From: an uncultured Campylobacter sp.
GTDB lineage: Bacteria > Campylobacterota > Campylobacteria > Campylobacterales > Campylobacteraceae
Assembly: GCF_938017775.1 (NCBI RefSeq)
Contig: NZ_CALIIU010000011.1
Coordinates: 1 to 20,224 of the forward strand
Direction of reading: 5' to 3'
DNA: 20,224 nucleotides
The position numbers and the translations under genes are program-made. Below, piece by piece: positions 6,243 to 14,498 of this stretch; the first letter of the stretch is position 1, and every line of letters starts with the position of its first letter. Under the pieces are notes generated by a model. That model saw nothing but the letters and a program-made list of their open reading frames with translations, was not told where the DNA came from and did not search any database.

Positions 6243-7013
6243 TTAATAGCGGATTTTGTTTTCTTTCAAAAAATCGCGCAGATCTTCGTATTCGCTCTGA
6301 TCGAAATAGCGCCATTTGCCGGGCTTTAGCGTCCCGAGGATCATTCTACCAAATGCAGTGCGCTTAAGCTCCACAACATCCAGATCGAAATAGCCGAAAA
6401 ATCTGCGCAGCTCGCGGTTTTGCCCCTCGTTGATGATCGCCTTGATCTTCGTATAGCCGCCGCTGCTAGGCATTATGCGGTAGCCCAAAAAGGGCTTAAA
6501 TTCCATCGATTTGATCTTGCTTTTGGCGTGCGCGCCTTTGCTCGCATCTGCGGCGAAAAAGCCCTCGCGGATCGCTGTTACCACCTCATCCCCCACCTCG
6601 CCTTTTACCTTTAGATAGTACTCTCGCTCGATGTCGCTGTTCATCAGCGCCGTAGCGATTGCGGGCGCATCGGTCAGCAGTAAAAGCCCTTCGCTTGCAA
6701 AATCCAAACGCCCCACGCTAACAAATCTGCTAAATCCCTCCGGCAAGCTATCATAAATCGTCCGCCTGCCGCGATCGTCTTTTTTAGTAACTAACTCGCC
6801 TTTGCGTTTGTTATAAACGATCATCGTAAATTCCGTCTTAGGCTTGATGAGGCGCGAGCCTATGCGGATCTTCTCCTCGCCGCTAACTTCGATGAAATCG
6901 CTAACGACGCGGCCATTAATGCTAACCTTGCCTTGCTTGATCAGCTCGTCCGCCTCGCGACGCGAGTAGCCGGTGTTATGAGAGATAAATTTATTCAGAC
7001 GCATCTTTTGCAT
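6243..7013 (-). CDS. rluB: rRNA pseudouridine synthase, RsuA/RluB family
   Basis: The 256-residue protein starts with an S4 RNA-binding domain (MRLNKFISHNTGYSRREADELIKQGKVSINGR, about 4-35), followed by the pseudouridine synthase fold. GRLDFASEGLLLLTD places the catalytic aspartate at D104, and GQNRELRRFFGYFDLDVVELKR near residues 200-222 is the RsuA-family signature. It converts a specific uridine in rRNA to pseudouridine. 23S (RluB-like) fits its length better than 16S RsuA, but the target is inferred. The ATG at 7013 shares one base with the kdsD stop (TAATG). A second ATG three codons later gives the family's usual MRLNKF start and could be the real one. It lies in an operon with kdsD and ybaK. 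Confidence 0.88.
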   Translation of the reverse strand: MQKMRLNKFISHNTGYSRREADELIKQGKVSINGRVVSDFIEVSGEEKIRIGSRLIKPKTEFTMIVYNKRKGELVTKKDDRGRRTIYDSLPEGFSRFVSVGRLDFASEGLLLLTDAPAIATALMNSDIEREYYLKVKGEVGDEVVTAIREGFFAADASKGAHAKSKIKSMEFKPFLGYRIMPSSGGYTKIKAIINEGQNRELRRFFGYFDLDVVELKRTAFGRMILGTLKPGKWRYFDQSEYEDLRDFLKENKIRY

Positions 7014-7975
7014 TATTTTAGCCCCAAGCTAGTTAGATCGTGAATGTGCAAGATCCCCGCGGGCACGCCGTTTTCGACCACGGGCAGGACTTGAATTTTA
7101 AATTGCTCGATCAAATTTAGCGCGTCTATGGCTAACATATTTTTATCGTCCAGCATTTTAGGATTTTTCGTAGCATATTTCAGCGCGCCGTCATTGATGT
7201 CAAAATCCTCTCGCATCAGCGCGCGGCGCAGATCGCCATCGCTTAAAATCGCCTCGAGCGCGCCCTTTTCATTCACTAACAAGACGGTGCCGAGCTTTCC
7301 GTGAGTCATAACGTCGATAGCTTGTTTTAGGCTGGCGTCGCGCTTTGCGAGCGGCAAATTTTTGCTTTGCATTACGTCTTTTACTTTGACGAAAAGCCGC
7401 TTGCCGAGGCTGCCGCCCGGATGGAAATTTGCAAAATCTTCTTTGCCGAATCTGCGCTGCCTCATCAAACAGATCGCTAACGCGTCTCCTAACGCAAGTG
7501 TTAGCGTCGTAGAAACCGTCGGTGCGGCGCCTAGCGGGCAGGCCTCTTTGACGATATTTAGGCTTATGAACTCGTCGCTAACCTTGCCGAGCGAGCTGTT
7601 TTTATCACGCGCCATCGCGATGATCTTCACGCCGAAGCGTTTGAGATGAGGTAGAATTCTAACCAGTTCCTCACTCTCGCCGCTAAAGCTGATCGCAAGC
7701 ACCATGTCGTCCTTACCGATCATGCCCAGATCGCCGTGCAGCGCCTCGGTAGGGTGGACGAAAAACGACGGCGTGCCGGTGCTGGCAAGCGTCGCAGCGA
7801 TCTTAACGCCTATGTGGCCGCTCTTACCCACGCCGGTGACGATTACCTTGCCTTTGCAAGCTAGGATCAAGTTTACGGCTCGCTCAATTTCGCCGCCGAT
7901 AAGATCCGCATGCCGCAAAAGCTCCGCTCCTTCGAGCCTTAGCACCTCTCGTGCCGTATCTAGAATTTCACTCAT
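7013..7975 (-). CDS. kdsD: D-arabinose 5-phosphate isomerase, KpsF/GutQ/KdsD family
   Basis: 320 residues is the normal length. An N-terminal SIS sugar-isomerase domain (about 1-190) carries VTGVGKSGHIGVKIAATLASTGTPSFFVHPTEALHGDLGM and SFSGESEE. A pair of CBS domains (about 205-320) starts at VKDVMQ. The enzyme interconverts ribulose 5-phosphate and arabinose 5-phosphate, the first committed step to Kdo in lipopolysaccharide or capsule synthesis. AGAAGG precedes the ATG at 7975. It shares its stop with the rluB start. There is no capsule (kps) context here, so a housekeeping Kdo role is likelier than a capsule-dedicated one. The kpsF and kdsD names are both in use for this family. Confidence 0.92.
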   Translation of the reverse strand: MSEILDTAREVLRLEGAELLRHADLIGGEIERAVNLILACKGKVIVTGVGKSGHIGVKIAATLASTGTPSFFVHPTEALHGDLGMIGKDDMVLAISFSGESEELVRILPHLKRFGVKIIAMARDKNSSLGKVSDEFISLNIVKEACPLGAAPTVSTTLTLALGDALAICLMRQRRFGKEDFANFHPGGSLGKRLFVKVKDVMQSKNLPLAKRDASLKQAIDVMTHGKLGTVLLVNEKGALEAILSDGDLRRALMREDFDINDGALKYATKNPKMLDDKNMLAIDALNLIEQFKIQVLPVVENGVPAGILHIHDLTSLGLK

Positions 7976-8348
7976 TAAACCTTCTTTTTAAAATTTACTT
8001 TCATTTTACACCTCTTTGCGCCGCGCCTAAATTTGCGCTAGCCGAAATTTCGCACCTTTGAAATTTGCGTCATAAAATTCTAATCTACAAAATAGCGCGC
8101 CGTCCTGCCCGCTTGCCGCAGCCTTCCTAGGCATTCTTTAAATTTTGCCTTACGCCGAAATTCTGTGCTAAAATTTTACTAGCCGCTTTAAAATTTCGCG
8201 CTACAAGACCTGCTAATGCCGCTTTGAAATTCCAACGCTGCAAAGCCCGCTTACGTCATAAAATTCAGTACTCTACGCCCGCAACATAAAATTTCATGCA
8301 CCCACGACACCGCAAAGCAAGCCTTAAATCCATAAAATTTAGCCGCGC
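7976..8348. other. Gene-free low-complexity gap rich in AAATTT words
   Basis: These 373 bp between rnj and kdsD, both minus strand, hold no convincing ORF on either strand. AAATTT, AAAATTT or AAATTC recur every 20-40 bases, usually next to GCCGCT or CGC words. A 13-bp direct repeat CGTCATAAAATTC occurs at 8068-8080 and 8254-8266. It interrupts what would otherwise be a compact operon and resembles the composition of the insertions inside hisF and the RluA gene. Confidence 0.55.
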
Positions 8349-10574
8349 TTACATCAAATAAATCACCGGCACGATGGTCGGATATTTTTTGATCTTTCTA
8401 AAGATGTGTTTGCGCACGGCCTGGCGGATCTTGCCCTCCAGCGCCCAGTGATCGAGCAGAATTTCATCTTTTAAATTTGCCAAAAACTGCTCGATGATGC
8501 CCTGCATCTCTTTGGTAAAGTGCGCCGTTTGATTATCGGCGACGAGCCCGTAGGTGATGACGCGCGTCTGAATAAGCCTCTTTTCGTTTTTATCGATCTG
8601 CGCGATGATGACCGCGACGCCCGCATCAGCTAAATTTTGGCGGTGCTTGACGATCTCATCAGAGATCTGCTTGTTGATCTGATTGTCGATAAAGACCTTG
8701 CCCGTCTTGACGGTCTTGACGCGCTTTAGGTATTTTTCGCAAACCTCCATCTGATCGCCGTCGTTCATCAGATAGATATTTTTCTCCTCTATGCCGCACT
8801 CCATCGCAGTCTCTTTGTGCTTTACGATGTGGTTGTACTCACCGTGCACGGGTAGGAAAAATTTCGGCTTTATCAGGCGCAGCATGAGCTTTTGCTCCTC
8901 GATCGAGGCGTGCCCGCTTACGTGTATCTCGCTGAAGTCCTGATACGCGACCTTTGCGCCGCTTTTTAGCAGGTAGTTAAGCACGGTCGATACGCTGCTT
9001 TCATTGCCAGGGATCGCCTTGGCGCTGATAATTACTTGATCGGTGGATTTGATCTTGATATATTTGTGCTCGTCCGTCGCCATACGGTACAGCGCACTCA
9101 TCGTCTCGCCCTGCGAGCCGGTGGTTACGATCAAAACCTCATTGTCGGGATATTTTGAGACCTGATCGGCATCGACGAAGATTTTTTTGTCTAAATTTAC
9201 GTAGCCAAGCTCCATCGCGGTAAATAAATTTCGCTCCATGCTTCGCCCGATGACGCAGACCTTGCGGCCGTATTTTACGCCGCGCTCTATAGCCTGATAG
9301 ACGCGGTGGATGTTTGAGCTAAAGGTGCTCATTATCACGCGCCCCTTACAGCTCGAAAATATCGTATCAAAGGTCTTGCCTACCGAGCTTTCGGACTTCG
9401 TGATCCCCTCTTTGTGCGAGTTTGTACTATCGCTCATCAAAAGTATGACGCCCTGATCGCCGTAATGCGCCAGACGGTTCAGATCGGTCGGATAGCCGTC
9501 GATCGGCGTGTGATCGATCTTAAAATCGCCCGTGTGGATTATGGTGCCTGCCTTCGTCGTGATCGCAAGCGCGCTTGCATCGATAATCGAGTGCGTTATA
9601 TGGATAAACTCGACCTCAAAATCGCCGATTTGATAGAGCTGGCGCTTCTGCACGGGGCGGAAGTAGCTACGCTCGGCTTTTAGGCCGTGCTCTTCAAATT
9701 TATTGCTTATCATCCCTAAAGGAAGCGGCGTAGCGTAGATCGGAAATTGAAATTCTTTGAAAAAATATGGCATCGCGCCGATATGATCCTCATGCGCGTG
9801 GGTGATTAGAATGCCTTTGATCTTGTTTTTTATCTTGCGAACATAATCGAAGTCGGGGATTAAAATGTCCACGCCAAGCATACTCTCCTCCGGAAAGCTC
9901 ATACCCACATCGACGATGATCGCACTCGTATTGGTCTCAAAAACGGTCATATTCGCGCCGATCTCGCCTAGCCCGCCAAGCGGCGTGATACGCACCGTCT
10001 CATCGCTGCGGTTAGCGTTTTTAAGCGGATGCAAGCGCTCCTCGTGAATCAGCTTATTTTCCGCGATCGCCTCTTCCATCGCCTTTTGCCACGGCTCATT
10101 ACCAGTAAGACTTTTTGGCATATTTGAGCGTTTTTTGTGCTTTTTCTTTTTCTGCGAATCCGAAGAGTTCGTATCGTCTGCGACGCTAGAATTCGGGCCT
10201 TTTGCGTTATTGCCGCTTGGCTTTGCACGGCCGTCGCGGTTTAAATTTGAACCACCCGCGCCGTTTTCGTTGCTTTTTGGATATACTCCTTCGAAATGCG
10301 CACCACTCGCGCCGTTTGAACCGCCGTTTGACGAACCGCTCGCAGAATTTGATCCGTTGCGAGAGCCGTTTTTTGGACCCTTTGAACGAGCGGAATTTTG
10401 CCCGTTTTTCGCGCCTTTATTTTTGCGAGAGCCGTTTTCGTGCTCGCCGCCGAATTTCACATCGCCCGCAGAGCCTTCGCTCGCGATAGATTTTTTTAGA
10501 TTTTCCTTGCGTTTTTTATAGCGATTGCTTTTTTTGAGTCGTTCGACGCCGTTTTCATTTCTGTTTTCTTCCAT
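8349..10574 (-). CDS. rnj: Ribonuclease J with long basic/low-complexity N-terminal extension
   Basis: This 741-residue protein has two parts. Residues 1-190 are disordered, made of Asn, Gly, Ser and Lys, with basic clusters (KKSNRYKKRKENLKK, about 14-28, and QKKKKHKKRS, 141-150). From about 194 (VRITPLGGLGEIG) comes a full RNase J core of about 550 residues: the metallo-beta-lactamase motif HAHEDH (259-264), a DSTN motif, GSQGE, the beta-CASP HVSGHAS histidine, LPVHGEYNH, and a C-terminal domain ending VPVIYLM. RNase J is a 5'-3' exo/endoribonuclease that matures rRNA and degrades mRNA. Helicobacter pylori RNase J also has an N-terminal extension and works with an RNA helicase. The start (AAAGG upstream) lies 20 bp inside the rsmA end, implying coupling. 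Confidence 0.94.
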   Translation of the reverse strand: MEENRNENGVERLKKSNRYKKRKENLKKSIASEGSAGDVKFGGEHENGSRKNKGAKNGQNSARSKGPKNGSRNGSNSASGSSNGGSNGASGAHFEGVYPKSNENGAGGSNLNRDGRAKPSGNNAKGPNSSVADDTNSSDSQKKKKHKKRSNMPKSLTGNEPWQKAMEEAIAENKLIHEERLHPLKNANRSDETVRITPLGGLGEIGANMTVFETNTSAIIVDVGMSFPEESMLGVDILIPDFDYVRKIKNKIKGILITHAHEDHIGAMPYFFKEFQFPIYATPLPLGMISNKFEEHGLKAERSYFRPVQKRQLYQIGDFEVEFIHITHSIIDASALAITTKAGTIIHTGDFKIDHTPIDGYPTDLNRLAHYGDQGVILLMSDSTNSHKEGITKSESSVGKTFDTIFSSCKGRVIMSTFSSNIHRVYQAIERGVKYGRKVCVIGRSMERNLFTAMELGYVNLDKKIFVDADQVSKYPDNEVLIVTTGSQGETMSALYRMATDEHKYIKIKSTDQVIISAKAIPGNESSVSTVLNYLLKSGAKVAYQDFSEIHVSGHASIEEQKLMLRLIKPKFFLPVHGEYNHIVKHKETAMECGIEEKNIYLMNDGDQMEVCEKYLKRVKTVKTGKVFIDNQINKQISDEIVKHRQNLADAGVAVIIAQIDKNEKRLIQTRVITYGLVADNQTAHFTKEMQGIIEQFLANLKDEILLDHWALEGKIRQAVRKHIFRKIKKYPTIVPVIYLM

Positions 10575-11415
10575 CTTTTGCCTTTAAATTTTTAAAAATT
10601 TCTAAAAAAAGGGTGGAATTTAACTCGTGCGCCCGAACTGTGGGCGGAATTTGCAAATTTAAAAAGATCTCTTCGGCTAAGCCTCTATCAAATTTTGCGC
10701 TTAAATTTTTAATAAGCGTCTTTCGCGGCGCGCTGAAAGATACGCGCAAAAAGCTTTTAAATTTCTCGTATTCATCGAGAGTTTGGAAACGAGCGCAACT
10801 TTTTATGCCGAGGCTATCTGTGTTTATCTCAACACCTGGCTTAAAATTTTTGTCTTTTACGAGCCTGATCACCGACGAAGTTACCTTCGGCGCAGGCTCG
10901 AAGCAGCCAGGCTCAACGTCGAATAGAAGCTCGCAACCGCCCGCAAGATCCGCCAGGATCGAAAGAGCGCTAAAATCGCTCTGCCCGGCTCTAGCGCAGA
11001 ATTTTAAAGCGACCTCCTTTTGGATCATCACCAAAAATCCGCTGCACAACTCATCGTCGATCGCCTGCAAAATCATCTTTGTAGCGACGTAGTAGGGCAA
11101 ATTTGCGACTAAAAAATATTCGCCGCAGCCAAGACCCCGCTGCTGCCAAATCCGCAAAGCATCGCCCAAAACGAGCTCAAGCTCGCCGCTAGCGATCTGC
11201 TGCGCAAATTTAGCGCTTAAAATTTGATATAAATCTTCATCTATCTCGAAACTTTTTAATCTGTAAAATTCCAAAAGCTTGCGAGTTAAATCACCTAAGC
11301 CAGCCCCGATTTCAACGACATTTTGTGCACCATCGGGAATCGCTTGGATGATCTTGCTTAAAACGGCTTCGTCTTTTAAAAAATTTTGCCCGAACTCTTT
11401 TTTCGCCCTAATCAT
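10555..11415 (-). CDS. rsmA: 16S rRNA adenine(1518/1519)-N6 dimethyltransferase, RsmA/KsgA
   Basis: This 286-residue SAM-dependent methyltransferase dimethylates two adjacent adenines in the 3'-terminal hairpin of 16S rRNA during late 30S assembly. Motifs: KKEFGQNFLKD (5-15), SAM motif VVEIGAGLGDLT (about 33-44), acidic ribose-binding E in FEID, LVLGDA, catalytic NLPYY (about 104-108), and FEPAPKVTSSVIRL. The C-terminal helical domain contains SAPRKTLIKNL. The last 20 bp overlap the start of rnj on the same strand, pairing two rRNA-processing genes. The ATG at 11415 is close to a 19-bp inverted repeat that probably contains its promoter. Confidence 0.95.
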   Translation of the reverse strand: MIRAKKEFGQNFLKDEAVLSKIIQAIPDGAQNVVEIGAGLGDLTRKLLEFYRLKSFEIDEDLYQILSAKFAQQIASGELELVLGDALRIWQQRGLGCGEYFLVANLPYYVATKMILQAIDDELCSGFLVMIQKEVALKFCARAGQSDFSALSILADLAGGCELLFDVEPGCFEPAPKVTSSVIRLVKDKNFKPGVEINTDSLGIKSCARFQTLDEYEKFKSFLRVSFSAPRKTLIKNLSAKFDRGLAEEIFLNLQIPPTVRAHELNSTLFLEIFKNLKAKDGRKQK

Positions 11416-11423
11416 CGCGAGAG

Positions 11424-11475
11424 TTTAGCCAAATTTTACTTATAAAGTCATTATGTTAAGTAAAATTTGGCTAAA
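11424..11475. promoter_or_regulatory. Perfect 19-bp inverted repeat between divergent rsmA and hisF
   Basis: TTTAGCCAAATTTTACTTA (11424-11442) is repeated in inverse orientation at 11457-11475 around a 14-nt loop. Reading out of each arm gives a similar candidate -10 (GGCTAAAAT towards hisF, GGCTAAACT towards rsmA). It fits a shared operator or twin divergent promoters, and a cruciform or hairpin role is also possible. Confidence 0.65.
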
Positions 11476-11506
11476 ATCATAAAAAATTTTATTCTAAAGG
11501 GCTGCT

Positions 11507-12427
11507 TTGAATAGATTTGCAAAACGCATAATCCCGTGCCTAGACGTCAAAGATGGACGCGTGGTAAAGGGCGTAAATTTCGTAGGTCTCGTGGATGCGG
11601 GCGATCCGGTGCAGGTCGCCAAACGCTACAACGAGGAGGGCGCGGACGAGCTGTGCTTCCTTGACATCACGGCGTCGCATCTGGGGCGCGATACGATCGT
11701 GGATGTCGTGGAACGGGTCGCGCGCGAGCTTTTTATCCCGCTAACAGTAGGCGGCGGTATCCGTACGATCGACGATATCTCGCGTCTGTTAAACGTCGGC
11801 TGCGATAAAATCAGCCTCAACTCAGCCGCGATAAAAAATCCAAATTTGATAGACGAAGCGGCAAATAAATTTGGCTCGCAGTGCGTCGTGATCGCGATCG
11901 ACGCAAAACGAAATTCTAGTGAAATTTCGCGCGGTAATTTATATGTCGCGGCGAGGAATTCAAATGGAAATTTACACGGCGACATGCAAAATCCAGACAC
12001 AAATTTAGGCAGTGAGACTCGAAATTTTGGCAAAATTTTACGCGCTCCGCAGGATGAAATTTTAACTGGGAACGGCGAGCCTTGCGGCTATAGTGTGTTT
12101 ATAAACGGCGGTAGGCTGGATACCGGCAGGGATGCGCTTGCTTGGGCGAAAGAGGCGCAGGAGCGCGGTGCGGGCGAAATTTTGCTCACGTCGATGGACT
12201 GCGACGGCGTTAAAAACGGCTTTGAGCTAAATTTGACGCGAATTTTTAGCGCGCTTGATATCCCTGTGATCGCAAGCGGCGGTGCGGGTAAAATGGAGCA
12301 CTTTAAAGACGCATTTTTAGCGGGCGCGGACGCATGCTTGGCAGCGTCGATTTTTCACTTCAGAGAAATCGAAATCAAGGCACTAAAAGCGTATTTGCGA
12401 GAACAAAATATTGAAGTGAGACTGTAA
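11507..12427 (+). CDS. hisF: Imidazole glycerol phosphate synthase cyclase subunit HisF, with internal insertion
   Basis: HisF uses ammonia from HisH to turn PRFAR into imidazole-glycerol phosphate and AICAR (histidine and purine link). The TIM-barrel motifs are all present: RIIPCLDVKDGRVVKGVNF with catalytic D13, GADELCFLDITAS, VGGGIRT, KISLNSAA, VVIAIDAKR with catalytic D132, GAGEILLTSMDCDG, and IPVIASGGAG. Length is 306 against a usual 250-258. The excess is one stretch of about 50-55 residues (about 136-192) rich in Asn, Gly and Ser, placed right after D132 and before the conserved INGGR segment. The start is TTG (11507) with TAAAGGG upstream, and no in-frame ATG competes nearby. The barrel looks functional, so the insertion is probably a tolerated surface loop. 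No hisH is adjacent. Confidence 0.93.
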   Translation: MNRFAKRIIPCLDVKDGRVVKGVNFVGLVDAGDPVQVAKRYNEEGADELCFLDITASHLGRDTIVDVVERVARELFIPLTVGGGIRTIDDISRLLNVGCDKISLNSAAIKNPNLIDEAANKFGSQCVVIAIDAKRNSSEISRGNLYVAARNSNGNLHGDMQNPDTNLGSETRNFGKILRAPQDEILTGNGEPCGYSVFINGGRLDTGRDALAWAKEAQERGAGEILLTSMDCDGVKNGFELNLTRIFSALDIPVIASGGAGKMEHFKDAFLAGADACLAASIFHFREIEIKALKAYLREQNIEVRL

Positions 12428-12779
12428 ATTTAGTCAGGTTTATACCGTGGGGTTGAAACTTAGCTGTCAAAGCGGCTAAACAATTAATTTTATTTCAGCC
12501 CTTCGTTATCTTGCAAGTTTTTTGACAAGTATTATTTTGCTTAGGTAAAATTTATTCGTTTTAGCTAAATCATAAGCTTTTTTAGATACTTTTCCATCTT
12601 CTACTCGCCACCTGCGCTGCTAGCATTATGGGAAGATAAGGGTACAGCTCTCATAGATATTTACTCGATTTATTTTAATTTCATCTGATACTTTACGACG
12701 AAAAAATTTCAAAATTTAGCTTTAAATTTATCGTCATTTTGCTATGATTAGAGAAAATAATGAAAGCGTGAATGTGTAA
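12428..12779. other. Gap with possible decayed minus-strand gene fragment
   Basis: These 352 bp hold no intact gene. On the minus strand two protein-like stretches in different frames follow each other: about 12650-12716 (reading FFRRKVSDEIKINRVNIYES) and 12506-12619 (reading RWRVEDGKVSKKAYDLAKTN, ending at a TAA). Together they could be the remains of a gene of about 80 codons broken by frameshifts, but stretches this short also occur by chance. On the plus strand TATGAT (12743-12748) is a candidate -10 for the next gene. Confidence 0.3.
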
Positions 12780-13325
12780 ATGATAATCTCTGCTGGACGA
12801 AATGAAATTTTTGATTTTGCCCTGCCTATGGGCGTAGGGCTAGTGGATATGAGTATAAATTTGACTAAATTTTTATGCGAAAATAGACAAAGCTTGCCGA
12901 GTGAAATCATTTTCGTGGGTTCTGCAGGGCTATATAAAGAAGGTAAAATTCTAAAAATTTATGAAAGCAGATCGGCTGCAAACTGCGAGATATCGGCGCT
13001 TTATGAGCTTTCATACTCCCCGATTAGCTATGAAATTATAGCTAGGAATTCTACCAATGTTTCATATGAAACAATAATTAATAGCTCAAATTTTATCACG
13101 ACCGATAACAAATCCGCGCTAAAATTTTTTGAGCGAGGTTATTTTTTAGAGAATATGGAATTTTTTGCGGTTCTTAAGGTAGCTCAAAAATTTCAAATTC
13201 CCGCTTACGGAATTTTTTGTGCAACGAATTTTTGCGATTCAAACGCTCACACGGATTTTTTAAAAAATCACGCCGCTGCAAAAGAAAATTTAACTAAATA
13301 TCTAAAAACCAAGGCATTAATTTGA
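12780..13325 (+). CDS. Phosphorylase/nucleosidase-superfamily protein, short form
   Basis: This 181-residue protein resembles the purine nucleoside phosphorylase / MTA-SAH nucleosidase fold: a small N-terminal strand (MIISAGRNE), EIIFVGSAGLY (about 42-52, the phosphate-loop-like Gly motif), and LENMEFFAVLKVAQKFQIPAYGIFCATNFCD (about 123-152), which mirrors the family's D-M-E-x-x-A-V...A...P...R-x-x-S-D block. It is shorter than true nucleosidases (about 230), and I see neither the full phosphate-binding set nor the catalytic Asp (N151/D153 region uncertain), so the substrate is unknown. It overlaps rlmN by four bases, suggesting coupled translation. The ATG has only a weak ribosome site. I recall a small gene of this type before rlmN in other Campylobacter genomes, which I could not check. 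Confidence 0.7.
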   Translation: MIISAGRNEIFDFALPMGVGLVDMSINLTKFLCENRQSLPSEIIFVGSAGLYKEGKILKIYESRSAANCEISALYELSYSPISYEIIARNSTNVSYETIINSSNFITTDNKSALKFFERGYFLENMEFFAVLKVAQKFQIPAYGIFCATNFCDSNAHTDFLKNHAAAKENLTKYLKTKALI

Positions 13326-14431
13326 AAAATATCTTTGATTTTACGATGAAAGAGCTTGAAAATTTCGTCGAACCAAAATTTAGAGCCAAGCAAATTTACG
13401 AATGGATTTACAAAAAGAATGTGGACGACTTCGCACAAATGCTAAATCTACCAAAAGAGATCCGTCAAAGTTTAGCCCAAAATTTTTATTTAGACCCGCT
13501 TAAATGCGTCAGATCCGAAACAAGTAGCGATGGCAGTATCAAATATCTTTTCTCTCTCAAAGACGGCAAGACGATCGAAAGCGTTCTGCTACCGATGAAG
13601 GATGAGTTGCGAGATGAAAACGAAAAAGTTATAAGACACGCGCGCTACTCAATCTGCGTAAGTTCGCAAGTGGGTTGCAAAATTGGCTGCAGCTTTTGCC
13701 TGACAGCAAAAGGTGGTTTCGTACGGAATTTAACTCCAGGCGAAATCGTGGCTCAAATTTGGCTCATCAAGAAAATGAACGCGATCCCGTACGAGCGCCG
13801 CGTCAATGTCGTATATATGGGGATGGGCGAACCGCTCAATAACCTAGACAACGTTGCCAAAGCCGTGCAAATTTTAAAAGAAAACGACGGACTCGCCATA
13901 GCGCCACGTCGCCAAACGATAAGCACTAGCGGACTTTCTACGCAGATAAAAAAGCTTGGCGAAATGGATCTTGGCGTGTTGCTCGCGATCTCACTGCATG
14001 CAGTGGATGACGAACTGCGTGAAAAACTAATGCCGATAAATCGCGCCTACAATATCGCATCGATCATGCAGGCGGTGCGCGAGTTCCCAATCGATCTGCG
14101 AAAGCGCGTGATGTTTGAATATCTAATGATCGATGGGGTAAATGACCGCTCAAGCGATGCTAAAACGCTAGTGAAGCTTCTGCACGGCATCCGCGCAAAA
14201 GTAAATCTGATCTATTTTAATCCGCACGAAGGCTCGAGCTTTGGCAGACCAAGCCCCGAAAATATGGTGAAATTTCAAGACTATCTATGCGCGCACGGCA
14301 TTACTTGCACGATCCGCCAGAGCAAGGGGCTAGATATCAGTGCGGCGTGCGGACAGCTCAAACAAAGAAACGAGCAAGGTAAAATTCCGGCTCAAAGTGG
14401 TATCTGTACCGATAAAATTTCGAACAAGTAG
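13322..14431 (+). CDS. rlmN: Dual-specificity RNA methyltransferase RlmN
   Basis: This 369-residue radical SAM enzyme methylates C2 of A2503 in 23S rRNA and of A37 in some tRNAs. The [4Fe-4S]/SAM motif C119-x3-C123-x2-C126 lies in SSQVGCKIGCSFCLTAKGG. GEPLNNLDNV (about 169-178) is the SAM-binding GGE-like block. The second catalytic cysteine is C343 in RQSKGLDISAACGQL. The first start is TTG at 13322, overlapping the upstream TGA. An alternative ATG at codon 9 (13346) would still keep the whole family core. Length is normal apart from a short, variable C-terminal tail after GQLKQRN. Confidence 0.95.
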   Translation: MKNIFDFTMKELENFVEPKFRAKQIYEWIYKKNVDDFAQMLNLPKEIRQSLAQNFYLDPLKCVRSETSSDGSIKYLFSLKDGKTIESVLLPMKDELRDENEKVIRHARYSICVSSQVGCKIGCSFCLTAKGGFVRNLTPGEIVAQIWLIKKMNAIPYERRVNVVYMGMGEPLNNLDNVAKAVQILKENDGLAIAPRRQTISTSGLSTQIKKLGEMDLGVLLAISLHAVDDELREKLMPINRAYNIASIMQAVREFPIDLRKRVMFEYLMIDGVNDRSSDAKTLVKLLHGIRAKVNLIYFNPHEGSSFGRPSPENMVKFQDYLCAHGITCTIRQSKGLDISAACGQLKQRNEQGKIPAQSGICTDKISNK

Positions 14432-14498
14432 AAGAAAAATTCGAGGATTATTTTCAGATCATAAGGCAGATCAGTAAAAAATTTATAACGGAGTAGCA

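Noticed and set aside
10135..10521. 128-residue plus-strand ORF and overlapping 95-residue ORF
   Set aside because: They are antisense shadows of the low-complexity N-terminal tail of RNase J, Phe/Pro-rich only because the sense strand is Lys/Gly-rich.
10555..10574. rsmA/rnj overlap as a misassigned start
   Set aside because: The rnj ATG has AAAGG upstream, and both proteins read naturally at these ends. A 20-bp same-strand overlap is ordinary coupling.
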